Of a stretch of 64,000 nucleotides of DNA, positions 1 to 9,362 are shown in pieces (position 1 is the first letter of the stretch; each line of letters starts with the position of its first letter). The translations under genes and the position numbers were made by a program. Where the stretch lies: assembly GCF_001983955.1 (NCBI RefSeq), contig NZ_CP019562.1, positions 1,178,001 through 1,242,000 of the forward strand, read 5' to 3'. The stretch is from Streptococcus oralis (GTDB lineage Bacteria; Bacillota; Bacilli; Lactobacillales; Streptococcaceae). The notes beneath the pieces are model-generated. The model saw only the letters and a list, made by a program, of their open reading frames with translations. It had not been told where the DNA came from and did not search any database.

Positions 1-650
1 TAGATGATGATATTGCCATTTTAAGACTTATTCAAAATGTTCTAGAGAATAAAAACTTTGTCGTCGATACGCGGACTGCTATTCCAGAAATTGATATCTG
101 TCATTTTATCGGCTATGATTTAATTATTTTAGATATTATGATGCCCCACGATGGAATTGAAATCTGTAAGTATATCCGAGAATTTATTTCTGTTCCAATC
201 ATATTTTTAACATCCAAAAATTTAGAAGAGGATATTGTATATGGTATACAGTCCGGTGCAGATGACTATATTACAAAACCATTTAGCATACCTGAACTAG
301 TAGCTAGAGTACAGATGCATATCCGTCGAGAAGTGCGCAATAATCATTCTAGTGAGATTCTACAATTTGGACCTCTGGCAATTGATAAAACTAAAGAAGA
401 ACTTAGAATTTCGGATATACATATTCCAACTACAAAAAGAGAATTCCAATTAATTTTGTTGCTTTCCAGCAATCCAAATAGAATATTTTCAAATGACGAA
501 CTCTTTGATTATCTTTACCCTCATGATTCTGAAACACTGGGAAGGTCTATTACAGAGTATGTATACCAAATCAGGCAAAAATTAAAACCTTATGAAATTA
601 ATCCAATTAAAACAATCTGGGGAGGTGGTTATCAGTGGATAACGCTCTGA
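1..650 (+). CDS. OmpR-family response regulator, 5' end cut by window edge
   Basis: Cytoplasmic DNA-binding regulator of a two-component system. The frame is open from position 3 and begins with three aspartates (DDD), the acidic pocket that normally lies about 8 residues from the start, so only the first few codons are missing. The phospho-acceptor Asp is in LIILDIMMP, and the conserved switch Thr and Lys are in FLTS and ITKPF. The C-terminal winged helix (about residues 130-215) has the OmpR ending TIWGGGYQW. It overlaps the kinase gene by 16 bp. The style resembles NisR/SpaR-type lantibiotic regulators; target genes would be left of the window. Confidence 0.9.
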   Translation, partial: DDDIAILRLIQNVLENKNFVVDTRTAIPEIDICHFIGYDLIILDIMMPHDGIEICKYIREFISVPIIFLTSKNLEEDIVYGIQSGADDYITKPFSIPELVARVQMHIRREVRNNHSSEILQFGPLAIDKTKEELRISDIHIPTTKREFQLILLLSSNPNRIFSNDELFDYLYPHDSETLGRSITEYVYQIRQKLKPYEINPIKTIWGGGYQWITL

Positions 651-1711
651 CTTTTAACCAACTGATTAAACAAACATATTTTAAGATTTTAAGACAATTT
701 CTTATTAGTCTTTTTCTATTTTATTTGCTACCATTGTTATTTACTGCTTTTACTAATATTACTGAAAAAAATGCAGGTGCATTTACTATCTATTTCAGCA
801 CAATTTCTTGGATTTATATTAGTCTAATTTTATTTTCTATTATTGCTAAAAATATTAGCAACCTTCTAGAAAAGATAAAGCAAGAAACAAATATTGTTTA
901 TAATCAAAGTCTATTGGTTGATATAAATGAACAAGCCCCAGCTAAATTAACTTTGATTGAACTGATTGAAACAAGACAAAAAATTCAGGAAATGCAGTCA
1001 ACGATTAAAAAAATGATTCAATCTGAAAAACAGCAAAAAAAGGAATTGATGTTTCAAGTCTCAGCTGCAGCACATGATTTGAAGACACCTTTAACAATTA
1101 TTCAAGGAAATGCTCAATTTTTACAATCTATAGATATTACTGGAAATATTGGTCAATGTTTAGGAGATATCGAAATTGCTAGCCAACAACTTAATAGATA
1201 CTTTAATCAGCTAATTAATTACTCTAAAACATTCTATAATGATAGTTCTAATTGGGAGAGTTTCTCTTCGGATTACTTACTTGAATTATTTGAACAAGAA
1301 ATTAAGTTAATTACTGATAAAAAGGCTAAAATCCAATTTTCAAATAATCTACCAATCACTATTAATTTAACACTTAATTTAAACTTATTCCTACGAGCAA
1401 TCCTAAATATTATTAATAATGCAATTGACCATTCCAAAAGTAATTATCCATTAATAAGAGTAGACTATAAGTTAATAGATAATAAATTTTATATTTCCAT
1501 ATGGAATAGCGATTCTTCATTTTCTGAGAATATACTCGAGAAATATGAGTTACTATACTATCAAGACAAACAGGCAACAAATTCAGAGCAAGGAAGTCAT
1601 TTCGGAATTGGATTAGCATTTGTTAATCGGGTAGCGAAAATTCATGGCGGAGAAGTAAATTTGAGTAATTTTGAGAACGGTGCTCTTGTCACTATTTATA
1701 TACCAGTCTAG
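635..1711 (+). CDS. Sensor histidine kinase, NisK/SpaK-like
   Basis: Membrane sensor kinase paired with the preceding regulator; GTG start at 635 overlaps it, indicating translational coupling. Two hydrophobic segments occupy about residues 18-42 and 53-72 with almost no extracellular loop sensor. The H-box is AAAHDLKTPLTIIQGN, typical of lantibiotic-immunity kinases, followed by an N-box (NIINNAIDHS) and a G-box (FGIGLAFVNRVAKIHGG). At 358 aa it is somewhat short for NisK. No precursor peptide or lan genes are visible downstream, so the cluster it serves is to the left or has been lost. It converges with the relaxase gene. Confidence 0.88.
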   Translation: MDNALTFNQLIKQTYFKILRQFLISLFLFYLLPLLFTAFTNITEKNAGAFTIYFSTISWIYISLILFSIIAKNISNLLEKIKQETNIVYNQSLLVDINEQAPAKLTLIELIETRQKIQEMQSTIKKMIQSEKQQKKELMFQVSAAAHDLKTPLTIIQGNAQFLQSIDITGNIGQCLGDIEIASQQLNRYFNQLINYSKTFYNDSSNWESFSSDYLLELFEQEIKLITDKKAKIQFSNNLPITINLTLNLNLFLRAILNIINNAIDHSKSNYPLIRVDYKLIDNKFYISIWNSDSSFSENILEKYELLYYQDKQATNSEQGSHFGIGLAFVNRVAKIHGGEVNLSNFENGALVTIYIPV

Positions 1712-1756
1712 TCTTTAGTTATCAAATATTTTATACCACTATGTCAATTAGAGAGA

Positions 1757-3625
1757 TTAGTCCATCAAAATATTCTCTTGAAATTTTGGATTAGGATTAT
1801 TAGTAGTAATATTTAACATTTTTACAAATTCTTCCAATATTCTAATCAGTCTTTCATACTCATAAAGATAATGACCTAGCTCCTCTTGAAACACTCTTAT
1901 TTCTTCGGTTACTTGTTCGACTGTAATTGATTCTGGCAAATTTAATTTTGAAAAGTCATATCTTGCAAGCTTTCGACTGCTCACATCTTCACTCTTCAAA
2001 TTGATAAGCACTTCCGCCATCTTGTTTAAGGTGGCGATTTTTTCATTTGTTTGAGTCAGTTTGATGTCTAGCTCTGCTATTTCTGCAACCAGTTCGTCTT
2101 TGATGTCCTGGTATTTTTTGTCTCTCTCTGTTAACTCAATCAAGAGGTTAATCTCAGAAATCTTTTCTTGAAGTCGATCAACAGTCGGTCTTCTGTATGG
2201 TATTACTCGATTATCGTTGGTTAACTGTCTAATCAAGGTTCGCCCTTTAATATACTGATTCTTATCCGAATGTTCTTTGTTATAGACAAAATATGAGGTT
2301 GACTCTCGGATATAGACTTTATATTTTTTCTGATTGTCTTCTTCGATAATATCTAGCTGATAATTGGGAATGAAAATGAGACCACTCTGCTTAATACCAA
2401 AAGACACTTTGATATAAATACCCTCATCAACTAGCTCATCTATTTGGTTCTCTGCAAGTTCCACTTCAAATTCATGAACGGTATCTCGTTTTTCCTTAAA
2501 TGTCTCAAAGACTTCCTCAATCTCTTCAGTGGATACTTTATCCTTATCTCGCTCTTTTTGGAAAGCATGGTACTGTTCCTGTAAATTCTCTAATTCTTCT
2601 GAAGCACCGACTTCCTTATTTTTAAAATAATCTTGAAAAAATTTGACATCATATAATTTCTTATCACTTATTTTTTGATGACCCAAACTTATCTTTTGAT
2701 TATCTTCTTCCAGAATAAAAGTTACATTTTTTTGTTTTAAGTTAATGGTTAGATTCAATTCTTTTACTTTTGTTTTTAACTCTTCTAAAGAATTGACACG
2801 GTTCAACAAAAATTCTAAACGACTTTCAATCTCTTGCTTAGCAAAATGCGTTCTAAAAAATTCTTCATCATATAGATCTCGTTTGCTGAGTTGGCGTCCT
2901 CGAATTGGTTTTATCATCGTTCTATCTGTCATCAAAAAACGGCTATGCTTTTGACTAAAATCAATCTGAACATGCAACTGCTTTGCTTTCTCTAAAAAAT
3001 CATCAAACGATTTAGATTGCTGCAGCAAAAAATAAAGACGTTGTTTCAATTCAAACTTATGACTAGATTCCCTATATTTTTTATAATCTCGATAGGAATA
3101 ACGTTTCTCAATAATTTTTGCACCAGCCACTTTAGAAATACGGTCTGAAATCATACGGAGGTTTCGTTCCAAGGCATAGTTCCATATCAACTTTTTATCT
3201 GAATTGCGGTCAATAGCGTTGATTAGGATGTGATTATGAACATGATCTTTGTCTGTGTGAGTTGCTACGATAAACTTAAAACGACCTCCTGTCAATTCCA
3301 TCATGGTCTCATAACCAATGCGGTTAATTTTTTCAGGTGTCAGACTATCTTCAGGAGAAAATGATTGAATGAGGTGATGAGCATGAATAGTTTGTTGGTG
3401 TTTTTCTTGTCGGTCGTTTCTGGATTCGTACAACTTGTCATTATTGCTGAAGTTGACATTGTACATCTCTACCATTTCTGCATGACTAGGGAAGTCCAAG
3501 TAATTGCTCATGCCAAAATCAGATACCAATTTCAAATTGTCCGTTTTATCAGGGTTGAGAATATACTTGATTAAACGCCTACGATATTTTTTCCCGTGCG
3601 TCGCAAAGTGTTTAGTAACTACCAT
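1757..3625 (-). CDS. Relaxase, MOBP type (Tn5252-like)
   Basis: Nicks oriT and pilots the single strand of the ICE during conjugation. The N-terminal relaxase domain (about residues 1-230) carries the His triad motif in THTDKDHVHNHILIN (HxDxxHxHNH) and an early Tyr-rich region (KYRRRLIKYIL) that may hold the nicking Tyr. The remaining 400 residues are charged and coiled-coil-rich. Length 622 aa fits Tn5252-type relaxases. Its start overlaps the MobC gene by 14 bp, and oriT-like repeats lie upstream of the three-gene unit. Confidence 0.93.
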   Translation of the reverse strand: MVVTKHFATHGKKYRRRLIKYILNPDKTDNLKLVSDFGMSNYLDFPSHAEMVEMYNVNFSNNDKLYESRNDRQEKHQQTIHAHHLIQSFSPEDSLTPEKINRIGYETMMELTGGRFKFIVATHTDKDHVHNHILINAIDRNSDKKLIWNYALERNLRMISDRISKVAGAKIIEKRYSYRDYKKYRESSHKFELKQRLYFLLQQSKSFDDFLEKAKQLHVQIDFSQKHSRFLMTDRTMIKPIRGRQLSKRDLYDEEFFRTHFAKQEIESRLEFLLNRVNSLEELKTKVKELNLTINLKQKNVTFILEEDNQKISLGHQKISDKKLYDVKFFQDYFKNKEVGASEELENLQEQYHAFQKERDKDKVSTEEIEEVFETFKEKRDTVHEFEVELAENQIDELVDEGIYIKVSFGIKQSGLIFIPNYQLDIIEEDNQKKYKVYIRESTSYFVYNKEHSDKNQYIKGRTLIRQLTNDNRVIPYRRPTVDRLQEKISEINLLIELTERDKKYQDIKDELVAEIAELDIKLTQTNEKIATLNKMAEVLINLKSEDVSSRKLARYDFSKLNLPESITVEQVTEEIRVFQEELGHYLYEYERLIRILEEFVKMLNITTNNPNPKFQENILMD

Positions 3626-3977
3626 GAAACTCCTTCAGTCTTTTCACCTCAACTTGAAATTCTTTGTCCACTTCCTTAATTAACTCTCCAACTCCTTTAC
3701 TCAATTCTTGTAATTGGTCCTGAGAAATCAGATGGCTTTGATTAATCGCACGCGCAATTTGATTGATGTTATTTCCAATCCGTCTCAATTCAAAAACTAA
3801 CTGGTCATAAGTATCAGTGTTAATCGTGACAAATGACATATTGGGATTAAGTAAAACTTTTCTGGCATAGACTGAGAAATTTTGACAATTGCTCTTAGCA
3901 ATCCGTTCATTCAATTGGTGTAATTCTGGATCAGTTAGAAATACTTTTTTGAGATTGGTACGATAGCGATAAACCAT
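3612..3977 (-). CDS. MobC-like relaxosome accessory protein
   Basis: Small DNA-binding partner of the relaxase, 121 aa. The N-terminus looks like a ribbon-helix-helix (KKVFLTDPELHQLNERIAK), and the C-terminal half carries the MobC signature RRIGNNINQIARAIN. In this family the protein opens oriT DNA and recruits the relaxase. It overlaps the relaxase start and follows the 119-aa protein after a 9-bp gap. Confidence 0.9.
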   Translation of the reverse strand: MVYRYRTNLKKVFLTDPELHQLNERIAKSNCQNFSVYARKVLLNPNMSFVTINTDTYDQLVFELRRIGNNINQIARAINQSHLISQDQLQELSKGVGELIKEVDKEFQVEVKRLKEFHGSY

Positions 3978-3986
3978 AGCAGTCTC

Positions 3987-4346
3987 CTATCCCATATATT
4001 TTTCACAGAATTCACGACTGAGTGGCTGAGCTTGATTGATTTCTACAATTAATTCTTGAACACAAGTCAATAAGATTGAGACGTGCTCTTGAGTCACTTG
4101 ATGATTTTCTCTTGCAACAACCAGAACTTCATACACATCTCGACTAATCTGTTCTAACTTCTGAGAGTTCCAAAGAGAGAACCAACTTTCAAAAATTCTA
4201 TCCTGATAATTCTTTTTCAATAAATTCTGACGAAGAAATTCTGAGAAACTTTCCATTTTTTGTTCCCTCATCATTTCTTTTATCTGTTTTTCTTCTTGTC
4301 TCGTGATTCTAAATTGCTTTCGGATTGACTTAATTTCTTGTCCCAT
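3987..4346 (-). CDS. Small oriT-region accessory protein
   Basis: First gene of the mobilisation unit, 119 aa. The N-terminus (RKQFRITRQEEKQIKEMMREQ, then FSEFLRQNLL) has the pattern of a ribbon-helix-helix DNA-binding domain, followed by a helical C-terminus. Such paired small proteins are common before MOBP relaxases in streptococcal ICEs. It is the closest gene to oriT and may bind there or autoregulate; that role is inferred. Confidence 0.75.
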   Translation of the reverse strand: MGQEIKSIRKQFRITRQEEKQIKEMMREQKMESFSEFLRQNLLKKNYQDRIFESWFSLWNSQKLEQISRDVYEVLVVARENHQVTQEHVSILLTCVQELIVEINQAQPLSREFCEKYMG

Positions 4347-4600
4347 TCTGATATCCCTTCAACATTCTACTTGTATGACAGTGTAAGTCTACCTCACATT
4401 GTCAGTACGCTTCCTAAAGACCTCACTTGCTTCTTGTTCGGTCTTTGCGAGCTCAGATATTGTGTCCACAATATCCCAAAAATCATATCGCCAGCCGACC
4501 AAAACCTTCTAGTTTTGATAGCCAACGATAAGATAACTTGGTGGCTTCGCCCCCAAACCCCCAGAGAAAAATCTTAGTTGGATTTTTACAAGTTGAGAAA
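4347..4600. other. Probable oriT region with nested dyads
   Basis: A gene-free stretch upstream of the relaxase operon with several inverted repeats: TGACAGTGT paired imperfectly with ACATTGTCA (4377-4406); AAAGACC/GGTCTTT (about 4418-4446); a 9-bp perfect dyad GATATTGTG-TC-CACAATATC (about 4457-4476); CAAAAC-N6-GTTTTG (about 4500-4517); and a GC-rich GGTGGCTTCGCCCCC motif at about 4541-4555, which stands out in AT-rich DNA and is a nic-site candidate. Position and structure suit an origin of transfer; the exact nick cannot be assigned. Confidence 0.65.
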
Positions 4601-4634
4601 AGTATAACAAAGGAAAGTTGGAAATTTTATCACA
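4601..4634 (-). promoter_or_regulatory. Promoter of mobilisation operon, shared ICE type
   Basis: On the minus strand TGTGATAAAA (4634-4625) is followed after exactly 18 bp by TATACT (4606-4601), preceded by TG for an extended -10. The same layout precedes the operons at 21759 and 45930. There is no good TTGACA, so the TGTGATAAAA block may be an activator site in the -35 position. Confidence 0.6.
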
Positions 4635-4719
4635 GGAGAATGAGAGGATGAAAAAAGAGCCTTTCGACTCTTAAAATTGAACTTATCTCAATAGCAGAAT
4701 TATCTACAAGAAGTGTTTA

Positions 4720-5340
4720 TTACATCCTCTTAGCTATATTGAACTCATCTAATCGTTCTCTTTTGTCTTTTGCATTCTGAATATATCGACTATAATCTTC
4801 TTTGAAATCGTTCAAACTCACTAAAGAAATATAAGAATCGTGTTCATTATCATAAAGATCATTACATGGATTTTTCTTATAAGCCGACTTAATATTTAAC
4901 ATGTTCTCTCTAGCTAAATTATCAAAATATTTCAAAGACCTACACGACTTAGTTTGCTGACAATGTTGACAATAATGAGTACTATCGTCTAGTACCTTAT
5001 CTTTAGCTTCATCAGTATAGATAGCTATCACACCATTTGTTCTATTATTTTCCCTATTCTCTAAAGAATATCTAAGTTCATCATAAAGCCAATCATCGTA
5101 GTTCCCTCGCAAATCTTTTTTGTAAGAAATTGCTTCTGGTGTCAATAATACAATTGTAACAGAGGTATCTTTCAATTTATCGTATAAATAATCCTGAATT
5201 GTTTCTTCGCTCATTTGACTTCTATCTTTATCTTCAGATCTATTTATTACCTCGGTAGAACCATCAAATAAATCAACTAATTCATCTTTAATCTTTTTTC
5301 CATCACTAAAACGGAACGAAATAAATACTTTGGTCGCCAT
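4720..5340 (-). CDS. thsB: Thoeris-like TIR-domain protein (ThsB-type)
   Basis: 206 aa beginning KVFISFRFSDGKKIKDEL, the start of a MTH538/DUF1863-type TIR-like fold, with a hydrophobic strand TIVLLTPEAIS and a conserved DDWLYDELRYSL segment containing the probable catalytic Glu. In Thoeris systems this protein detects phage infection and makes a cyclic ADP-ribose-type signal. It is the last gene of the unit, with its start overlapping the ThsA stop by 1 nt. The four Cys/His residues around CQHCQQTKSC (about 120-130) could bind zinc, a feature I do not associate with ThsB. Confidence 0.85.
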   Translation of the reverse strand: MATKVFISFRFSDGKKIKDELVDLFDGSTEVINRSEDKDRSQMSEETIQDYLYDKLKDTSVTIVLLTPEAISYKKDLRGNYDDWLYDELRYSLENRENNRTNGVIAIYTDEAKDKVLDDSTHYCQHCQQTKSCRSLKYFDNLARENMLNIKSAYKKNPCNDLYDNEHDSYISLVSLNDFKEDYSRYIQNAKDKRERLDEFNIAKRM

Positions 5341-6752
5341 TATCGTACCTCATTGATAATTTTATCAATCGTGGAAAATACTTTAGCGAAATCCTTTTCA
5401 GTCTCCAAAGTTTCCCAGTAATTATCTAAATAACTATATTCTCCTGATTGTTTCATCTCATCAAAAATTTCTTTTGCAGCAAATCCAGTAGAAGCAATCG
5501 GAATGATTATCTTTTCTTTTGCTTTAGCTATTTGAAATTCCTCCATCATGCCTGAAGCAATTTTGACTTTACCATCGACAAGTTTATTACCAAATAAAAA
5601 AATACACACACCTGACTCACTAATCATTTGTTCACGATTCTCTGTCCAACGCTCTTTTAACGATTTCTTTCCATTGTCATTTTGTGGAAAAGGAAACAAA
5701 CCAAGGTGTTCAGCCACATGTCTATATTTAGTTTTATAAATTTGATCCAGCGCACCGTTAATAACACTGCTTCCTATCCCCAGTCCAAACCCTGATATTA
5801 TTTTATAATCTTTTGAAATAAGAAAACTAGATAAATCATAGCAGTATTGATTTACCTTTTCTTCACTCCAATTCTCATTATAATCTGATATACTACCTGA
5901 AATGAAGATTGTATTTTTTAAGTACTCCTCCTCAATTTTTTGTATTAAGTCAGATATTTCAGAATAATCATCTACTAGAACGGTCTCTATTCCATATCTC
6001 TGTAAATCTTTGATTTTTAAATCTTGTTTTATTTTAGCGTAATTATATCCTTCGATATCTGCGTCATAGTCTCTCTCTAACACTTGTTTTTGAATACAAT
6101 AATGTTCTCTCTTATTATCTCCCAGCAAGACATTTACCTTCCCCAGAATAGATTCTAAATTAGGATCTTCAAAACCAAAACCTACAAATAAAAATGTTTT
6201 AGAAACTAAGTCACCTCGTAAAGCTGTTACAAATAAAGAGTTTTTATCACTATATCTTTCATAATCATCTTTTGAAATAACTGCATCATTAGGCGAATCT
6301 ACATCACCATGCATCTTATAAACAATGGCATCGCTATCACGAATACTAATTGCTAAATCATCTATCTTTCTCTTTATATCTCCTCTACGATTGTTTTTCT
6401 TTAAACCGTTTTCAATTACGTTATCATAGTTTGTCGTCCAATATGTAGAAATGGGTAGTCGTGTTAGTAAATTCGTTACTTTTGTTTCTGCTTCTTGACT
6501 AGAAAATTGATAAACTATTTCCTGATTTACAGAACCTCGATTTCCCATTTTAGAATTGATATAATATTGAGTCAATCCCACTAAATCTGACTCTTTATCA
6601 ATATCTAAATCAATCTCATCCGCAAATGGCTTTACGAGCTTTTTCCAGTTAACAAATCCTGCGTCAACTGATGTTCCTGCGCCAGCAAAAACTGCCGCAT
6701 TGCTATCTTGAACAGCTTTCGTAAATTTTTTAATAAATTGCTCTTTCCTCAT
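5340..6752 (-). CDS. thsA: Thoeris effector ThsA (SIR2-SLOG NADase)
   Basis: 470 aa. The N-terminal SIR2 domain (about 1-285) shows GAGTSVDAG, TTNYDNVIE and the catalytic-His segment YKMHGD. The C-terminal SLOG domain (about 290-465) shows FISGSI, ISGFGLGIGSSVINGA and a late FLFGN strand. In Thoeris the SLOG pocket binds the TIR-made nucleotide and switches on NAD hydrolysis, stopping phage growth by killing or arresting the cell. The length matches known ThsA. It is flanked on both sides by TIR genes in one transcription unit. Confidence 0.92.
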   Translation of the reverse strand: MRKEQFIKKFTKAVQDSNAAVFAGAGTSVDAGFVNWKKLVKPFADEIDLDIDKESDLVGLTQYYINSKMGNRGSVNQEIVYQFSSQEAETKVTNLLTRLPISTYWTTNYDNVIENGLKKNNRRGDIKRKIDDLAISIRDSDAIVYKMHGDVDSPNDAVISKDDYERYSDKNSLFVTALRGDLVSKTFLFVGFGFEDPNLESILGKVNVLLGDNKREHYCIQKQVLERDYDADIEGYNYAKIKQDLKIKDLQRYGIETVLVDDYSEISDLIQKIEEEYLKNTIFISGSISDYNENWSEEKVNQYCYDLSSFLISKDYKIISGFGLGIGSSVINGALDQIYKTKYRHVAEHLGLFPFPQNDNGKKSLKERWTENREQMISESGVCIFLFGNKLVDGKVKIASGMMEEFQIAKAKEKIIIPIASTGFAAKEIFDEMKQSGEYSYLDNYWETLETEKDFAKVFSTIDKIINEVR

Positions 6753-6766
6753 CTTGAATCCTTCTA

Positions 6767-7933
6767 TTATTTTTTATTCTCTTTCCATTTAGTAAATGGA
6801 ATATCTGACTGTCCATGATTTTTAACTATAAAATCTTCAGAAAAAAGTAATTTTGGATATTTAAAGTAGAACTTTGGAATAATTGTTCTATCTATTTTTT
6901 CTGAAAAATAGATACATATTTTCTTTCCAATTGCATCTGCATATCCCAATTCCCAAGCACACCACTGAGAATTAAGTGTCTTACTTGAAAAGTACAAAAC
7001 AAATACATCCGATTGTTTTATACGCTCTTTGATAATATCGACTGTTGAAGTATTACACCATTCTCGTTTCAGATCGTATTTATCATTAACCCAGTCAATA
7101 TATACGACTTGGCCATTTTTGTTTAGTTTTTTATAAAAGGTTATAATTTTTTCTTCATCTTTAGAGTTATGTGAAAGAAAGATATCAAATTTTTTTATCT
7201 TTTCTAGATCATCAATGTATAACCTCTTCTTCAACTCTTCTGGTCCTTTCCTATTTGTTACTATTTCATTATCAATAAAATTTGTTTTTCCTTTCTTTTT
7301 TCTACTCAATCTAAACGGTAGAGATAATCTTTGAAAGTACGACTGAACTTCTTTTTTTAGCGATTGATTTCTTACATGACCATTTATTGCATAGAAAAAA
7401 TTATGAACTTCCTTTGAATCATACTTCGAAAGTTCTCTAATGATTTCTAATCTTTCATGTAAATCATGTGTTTTAAAAAATCTTTTGCGATAATGTTCCA
7501 GATAAGAGGGATTTATTTCTTGAATATAATCTAATGATTTTTTTCTTTTTATAGTTTGTAGCTTTAATTTTGCTAAAGATTTTTTTCGAATTTCATCTGC
7601 CTGAGTTTTTCTCTCTTCAATACACAAAATATTTTTTCTTACTCGTCTTCTTATATATTTAGATGTTTCAAGAATAAAATCATTAGTTTCTAAAGACATC
7701 CTTTTACTCTGAATTTTAACTAAATTCTTTTTAATAATACGTTTACCATACCAATAATTTCTTTCCTTTTCCAGCTTAGAAATTTTGTCAGGAAACATAT
7801 AAGTAAATTTATCAACATAGTCCTTGTTAGAAAATTTCTCTGGCATAGTCTCTATGACCATATTATGAGCTGGTTTAAACTCTTTTTGTAGTTTTATGTA
7901 AAACTCATTGTATTGTCTCATAACAATCCCCAT
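6767..7933 (-). CDS. Second TIR protein of the Thoeris-like locus, long N-terminus
   Basis: 388 aa. The first 240 residues are strongly basic and helical with no domain I recognise. The C-terminal 140 residues form a classical TIR domain: FDIFLSHNSKDE, VYIDW, ADVF-like SDVFVLYFSS and WCAWELG, whose Glu is the expected catalytic residue. Thoeris loci often carry several TIR proteins that feed one ThsA, giving different phage triggers. It ends 14 bp before thsA. An alternative start is Met5. Confidence 0.8.
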   Translation of the reverse strand: MGIVMRQYNEFYIKLQKEFKPAHNMVIETMPEKFSNKDYVDKFTYMFPDKISKLEKERNYWYGKRIIKKNLVKIQSKRMSLETNDFILETSKYIRRRVRKNILCIEERKTQADEIRKKSLAKLKLQTIKRKKSLDYIQEINPSYLEHYRKRFFKTHDLHERLEIIRELSKYDSKEVHNFFYAINGHVRNQSLKKEVQSYFQRLSLPFRLSRKKKGKTNFIDNEIVTNRKGPEELKKRLYIDDLEKIKKFDIFLSHNSKDEEKIITFYKKLNKNGQVVYIDWVNDKYDLKREWCNTSTVDIIKERIKQSDVFVLYFSSKTLNSQWCAWELGYADAIGKKICIYFSEKIDRTIIPKFYFKYPKLLFSEDFIVKNHGQSDIPFTKWKENKK

Positions 7934-7990
7934 ATAAATAGTTCCCTCATAATAAATATTTGCAGTTTTATAGCTCCTATACGAAAATTA

Positions 7991-8284
7991 TTACATATTT
8001 CCTTTTCTAATTTGATACTTTTCTGCAACAAAAGAAGCCAGTTGATAATCGTATCTTTCACTATCGTAATAGAAAAAATAAGGAGCCTGATAACCATAAC
8101 CATACCACACGTTTAATCCTGTTTCCTCTTCCAATAATTGGAGTAGCTCATGTGAATATTGCTTACAAAACATTGAAGTCATTACTTTAAATTGATCTTC
8201 AAATATTATTCCTCTATTTTGAAACTCTGTAACAATCTCTTCAATTTCTTTGCCTATTATTTCTCTTAATTCTCTTAATTCCAT
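7991..8284 (-). CDS. Small protein of unknown function upstream of Thoeris
   Basis: 97 aa from the ATG at 8284, which has an AGGTGA ribosome site; a GTG at 8291-8293 in the same frame is possible. The N-terminal half is acidic and helical (ELREIIGKEIEEIVTEF). The C-terminal half is aromatic, with WYGYGYQAPYFFYYDSERYDY. I do not recognise it. It shares strand with the TIR gene 58 bp downstream and is probably co-transcribed, so it may be a Thoeris accessory or a separate cargo gene. Confidence 0.5.
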   Translation of the reverse strand: MELRELREIIGKEIEEIVTEFQNRGIIFEDQFKVMTSMFCKQYSHELLQLLEEETGLNVWYGYGYQAPYFFYYDSERYDYQLASFVAEKYQIRKGNM

Positions 8285-8439
8285 AGTTTTCACCTATTCT
8301 TGCTATTTGATATTAACATAAAACATGACTGATTAAAATTTTCTCAATTTATTTTCCCCAGTCTCAACATTTACTTCTTACCTTACTCCACTCACCGAAC
8401 AGAAACTCTTTGAGCTTGATACAATTGATAATTGTCTTT

Positions 8440-8569
8440 CTAGTTCGCTTTTTCCATGGAGAAAGATAGCTATTGGATTTTGGCTCATTCACTTTCCTTT
8501 CGTCAGTGTGCAAACATTTCGACCTAAGGCACAGGCAAACTCATTCTCACTAGAATCATATAAACTCAT
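8440..8569 (-). pseudogene. pezT remnant, 5' fragment
   Basis: Reading from an ATG at 8569, the translation YDSSENEFACALGRNV, then after a frameshift NPIAIFLHG, aligns with YTDSEFKQALARNL and QPIAILLGG at the start of the intact PezT at 15027. The Walker A motif is lost and nothing further of zeta toxin follows. Its start overlaps the pezA relic stop in the same TAATG arrangement as the intact pair. Confidence 0.75.
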
Positions 8570-9046
8570 TAAACTACCATTCACATTTCTGATGTTTTTA
8601 GTATGTACTCAATACCATCCAAGTAGCACCTGTAACGCTCAAGCTCTTCAAAAGTAGTCACTAGATAAATGTTGGTATTCACCATATCAGATAAGGCGCC
8701 ACTCATTACAATCCAGTGATTGCTCTCATCATTAAAGACGAGGTTCTGGCTATCTTGATAACAATAGTGATGAGTTAGGAGATTTGTTCAACGTTTCTTA
8801 ACAATCTCCATTTTTAAAGTCAGTTTATTATCTTCCCACTAGATTTAATATTTTTTCTTTCCCAACAATATTCACATACGATACATTGAATTTTTGGCAG
8901 ATTGTGTCTATTAATTCTTTTGAAATTATACTTGTTCCCTTTTCATAACGGCTAAGGCTATTGGGTGAAATGCTTATAATTCGTGCAAATTCTGGACATG
9001 TCAGGCCATGTGCCTTTCGTATAAATTTTATATTGTTTCCAATCAT
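8566..9046 (-). pseudogene. Decayed pezA antitoxin copy
   Basis: The first 70 codons (8828-9046) encode an HTH with LTCPEFARIISISPNSLSRYE, about 75 percent alike by eye to the intact PezA at 15027-15503. The frame then breaks near 8828. The remaining DNA to 8566 still resembles the C-terminal part of pezA at nucleotide level (the NPWILMSDDL and ERYSGYLDGIE regions are recognisable in other frames). This is a second, dead epsilon/zeta-type module, truncated next to the Thoeris cargo. Confidence 0.8.
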
Positions 9047-9362
9047 GGCATGCTTCTTTTACTCGATAATACTATTATAACATTTAGAAATTAAAAAACA
9101 GATTCTAAATCAATAGAACGTATAATTCTAAAATTAGAATTTTTAGTGATAATTCTATAAAATGTTGCTTTTCTAATAAATTTGTACTTGTTTTCTTCAA
9201 ACTATACAAATACCACGTTGTTGTAAGTTTGTAATTAACTCAAAAGTATTAGATATAATTTTAAAACAGTATTTTAAGCCATAGTTGGCCAATACTATAG
9301 TTTGCTATTTAATTCTAACTAAAAAAATCATTATACGAATCAAACAACTAAAAATGAATTTA
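9047..9362. other. AT-rich intergenic region with palindromes
   Basis: No gene seen. It contains the perfect dyad AATTCTAA-AA-TTAGAATT at 9124-9141 and further ATTCTA-type half sites (around 9103 and 9150), upstream of the decayed pezA and likely an old operator for its HTH protein. The right half leads to the promoter of the invertible module. Confidence 0.5.

Noticed and set aside
4338..4577. 79-aa frame on the plus strand
   Set aside because: Lies across the oriT dyads, has no ribosome site and no recognisable domain.
9047..9362. Third copy of the inverted repeat near 9146
   Set aside because: Only TAGTGATAAT is shared and the recombinase core dyad is absent.
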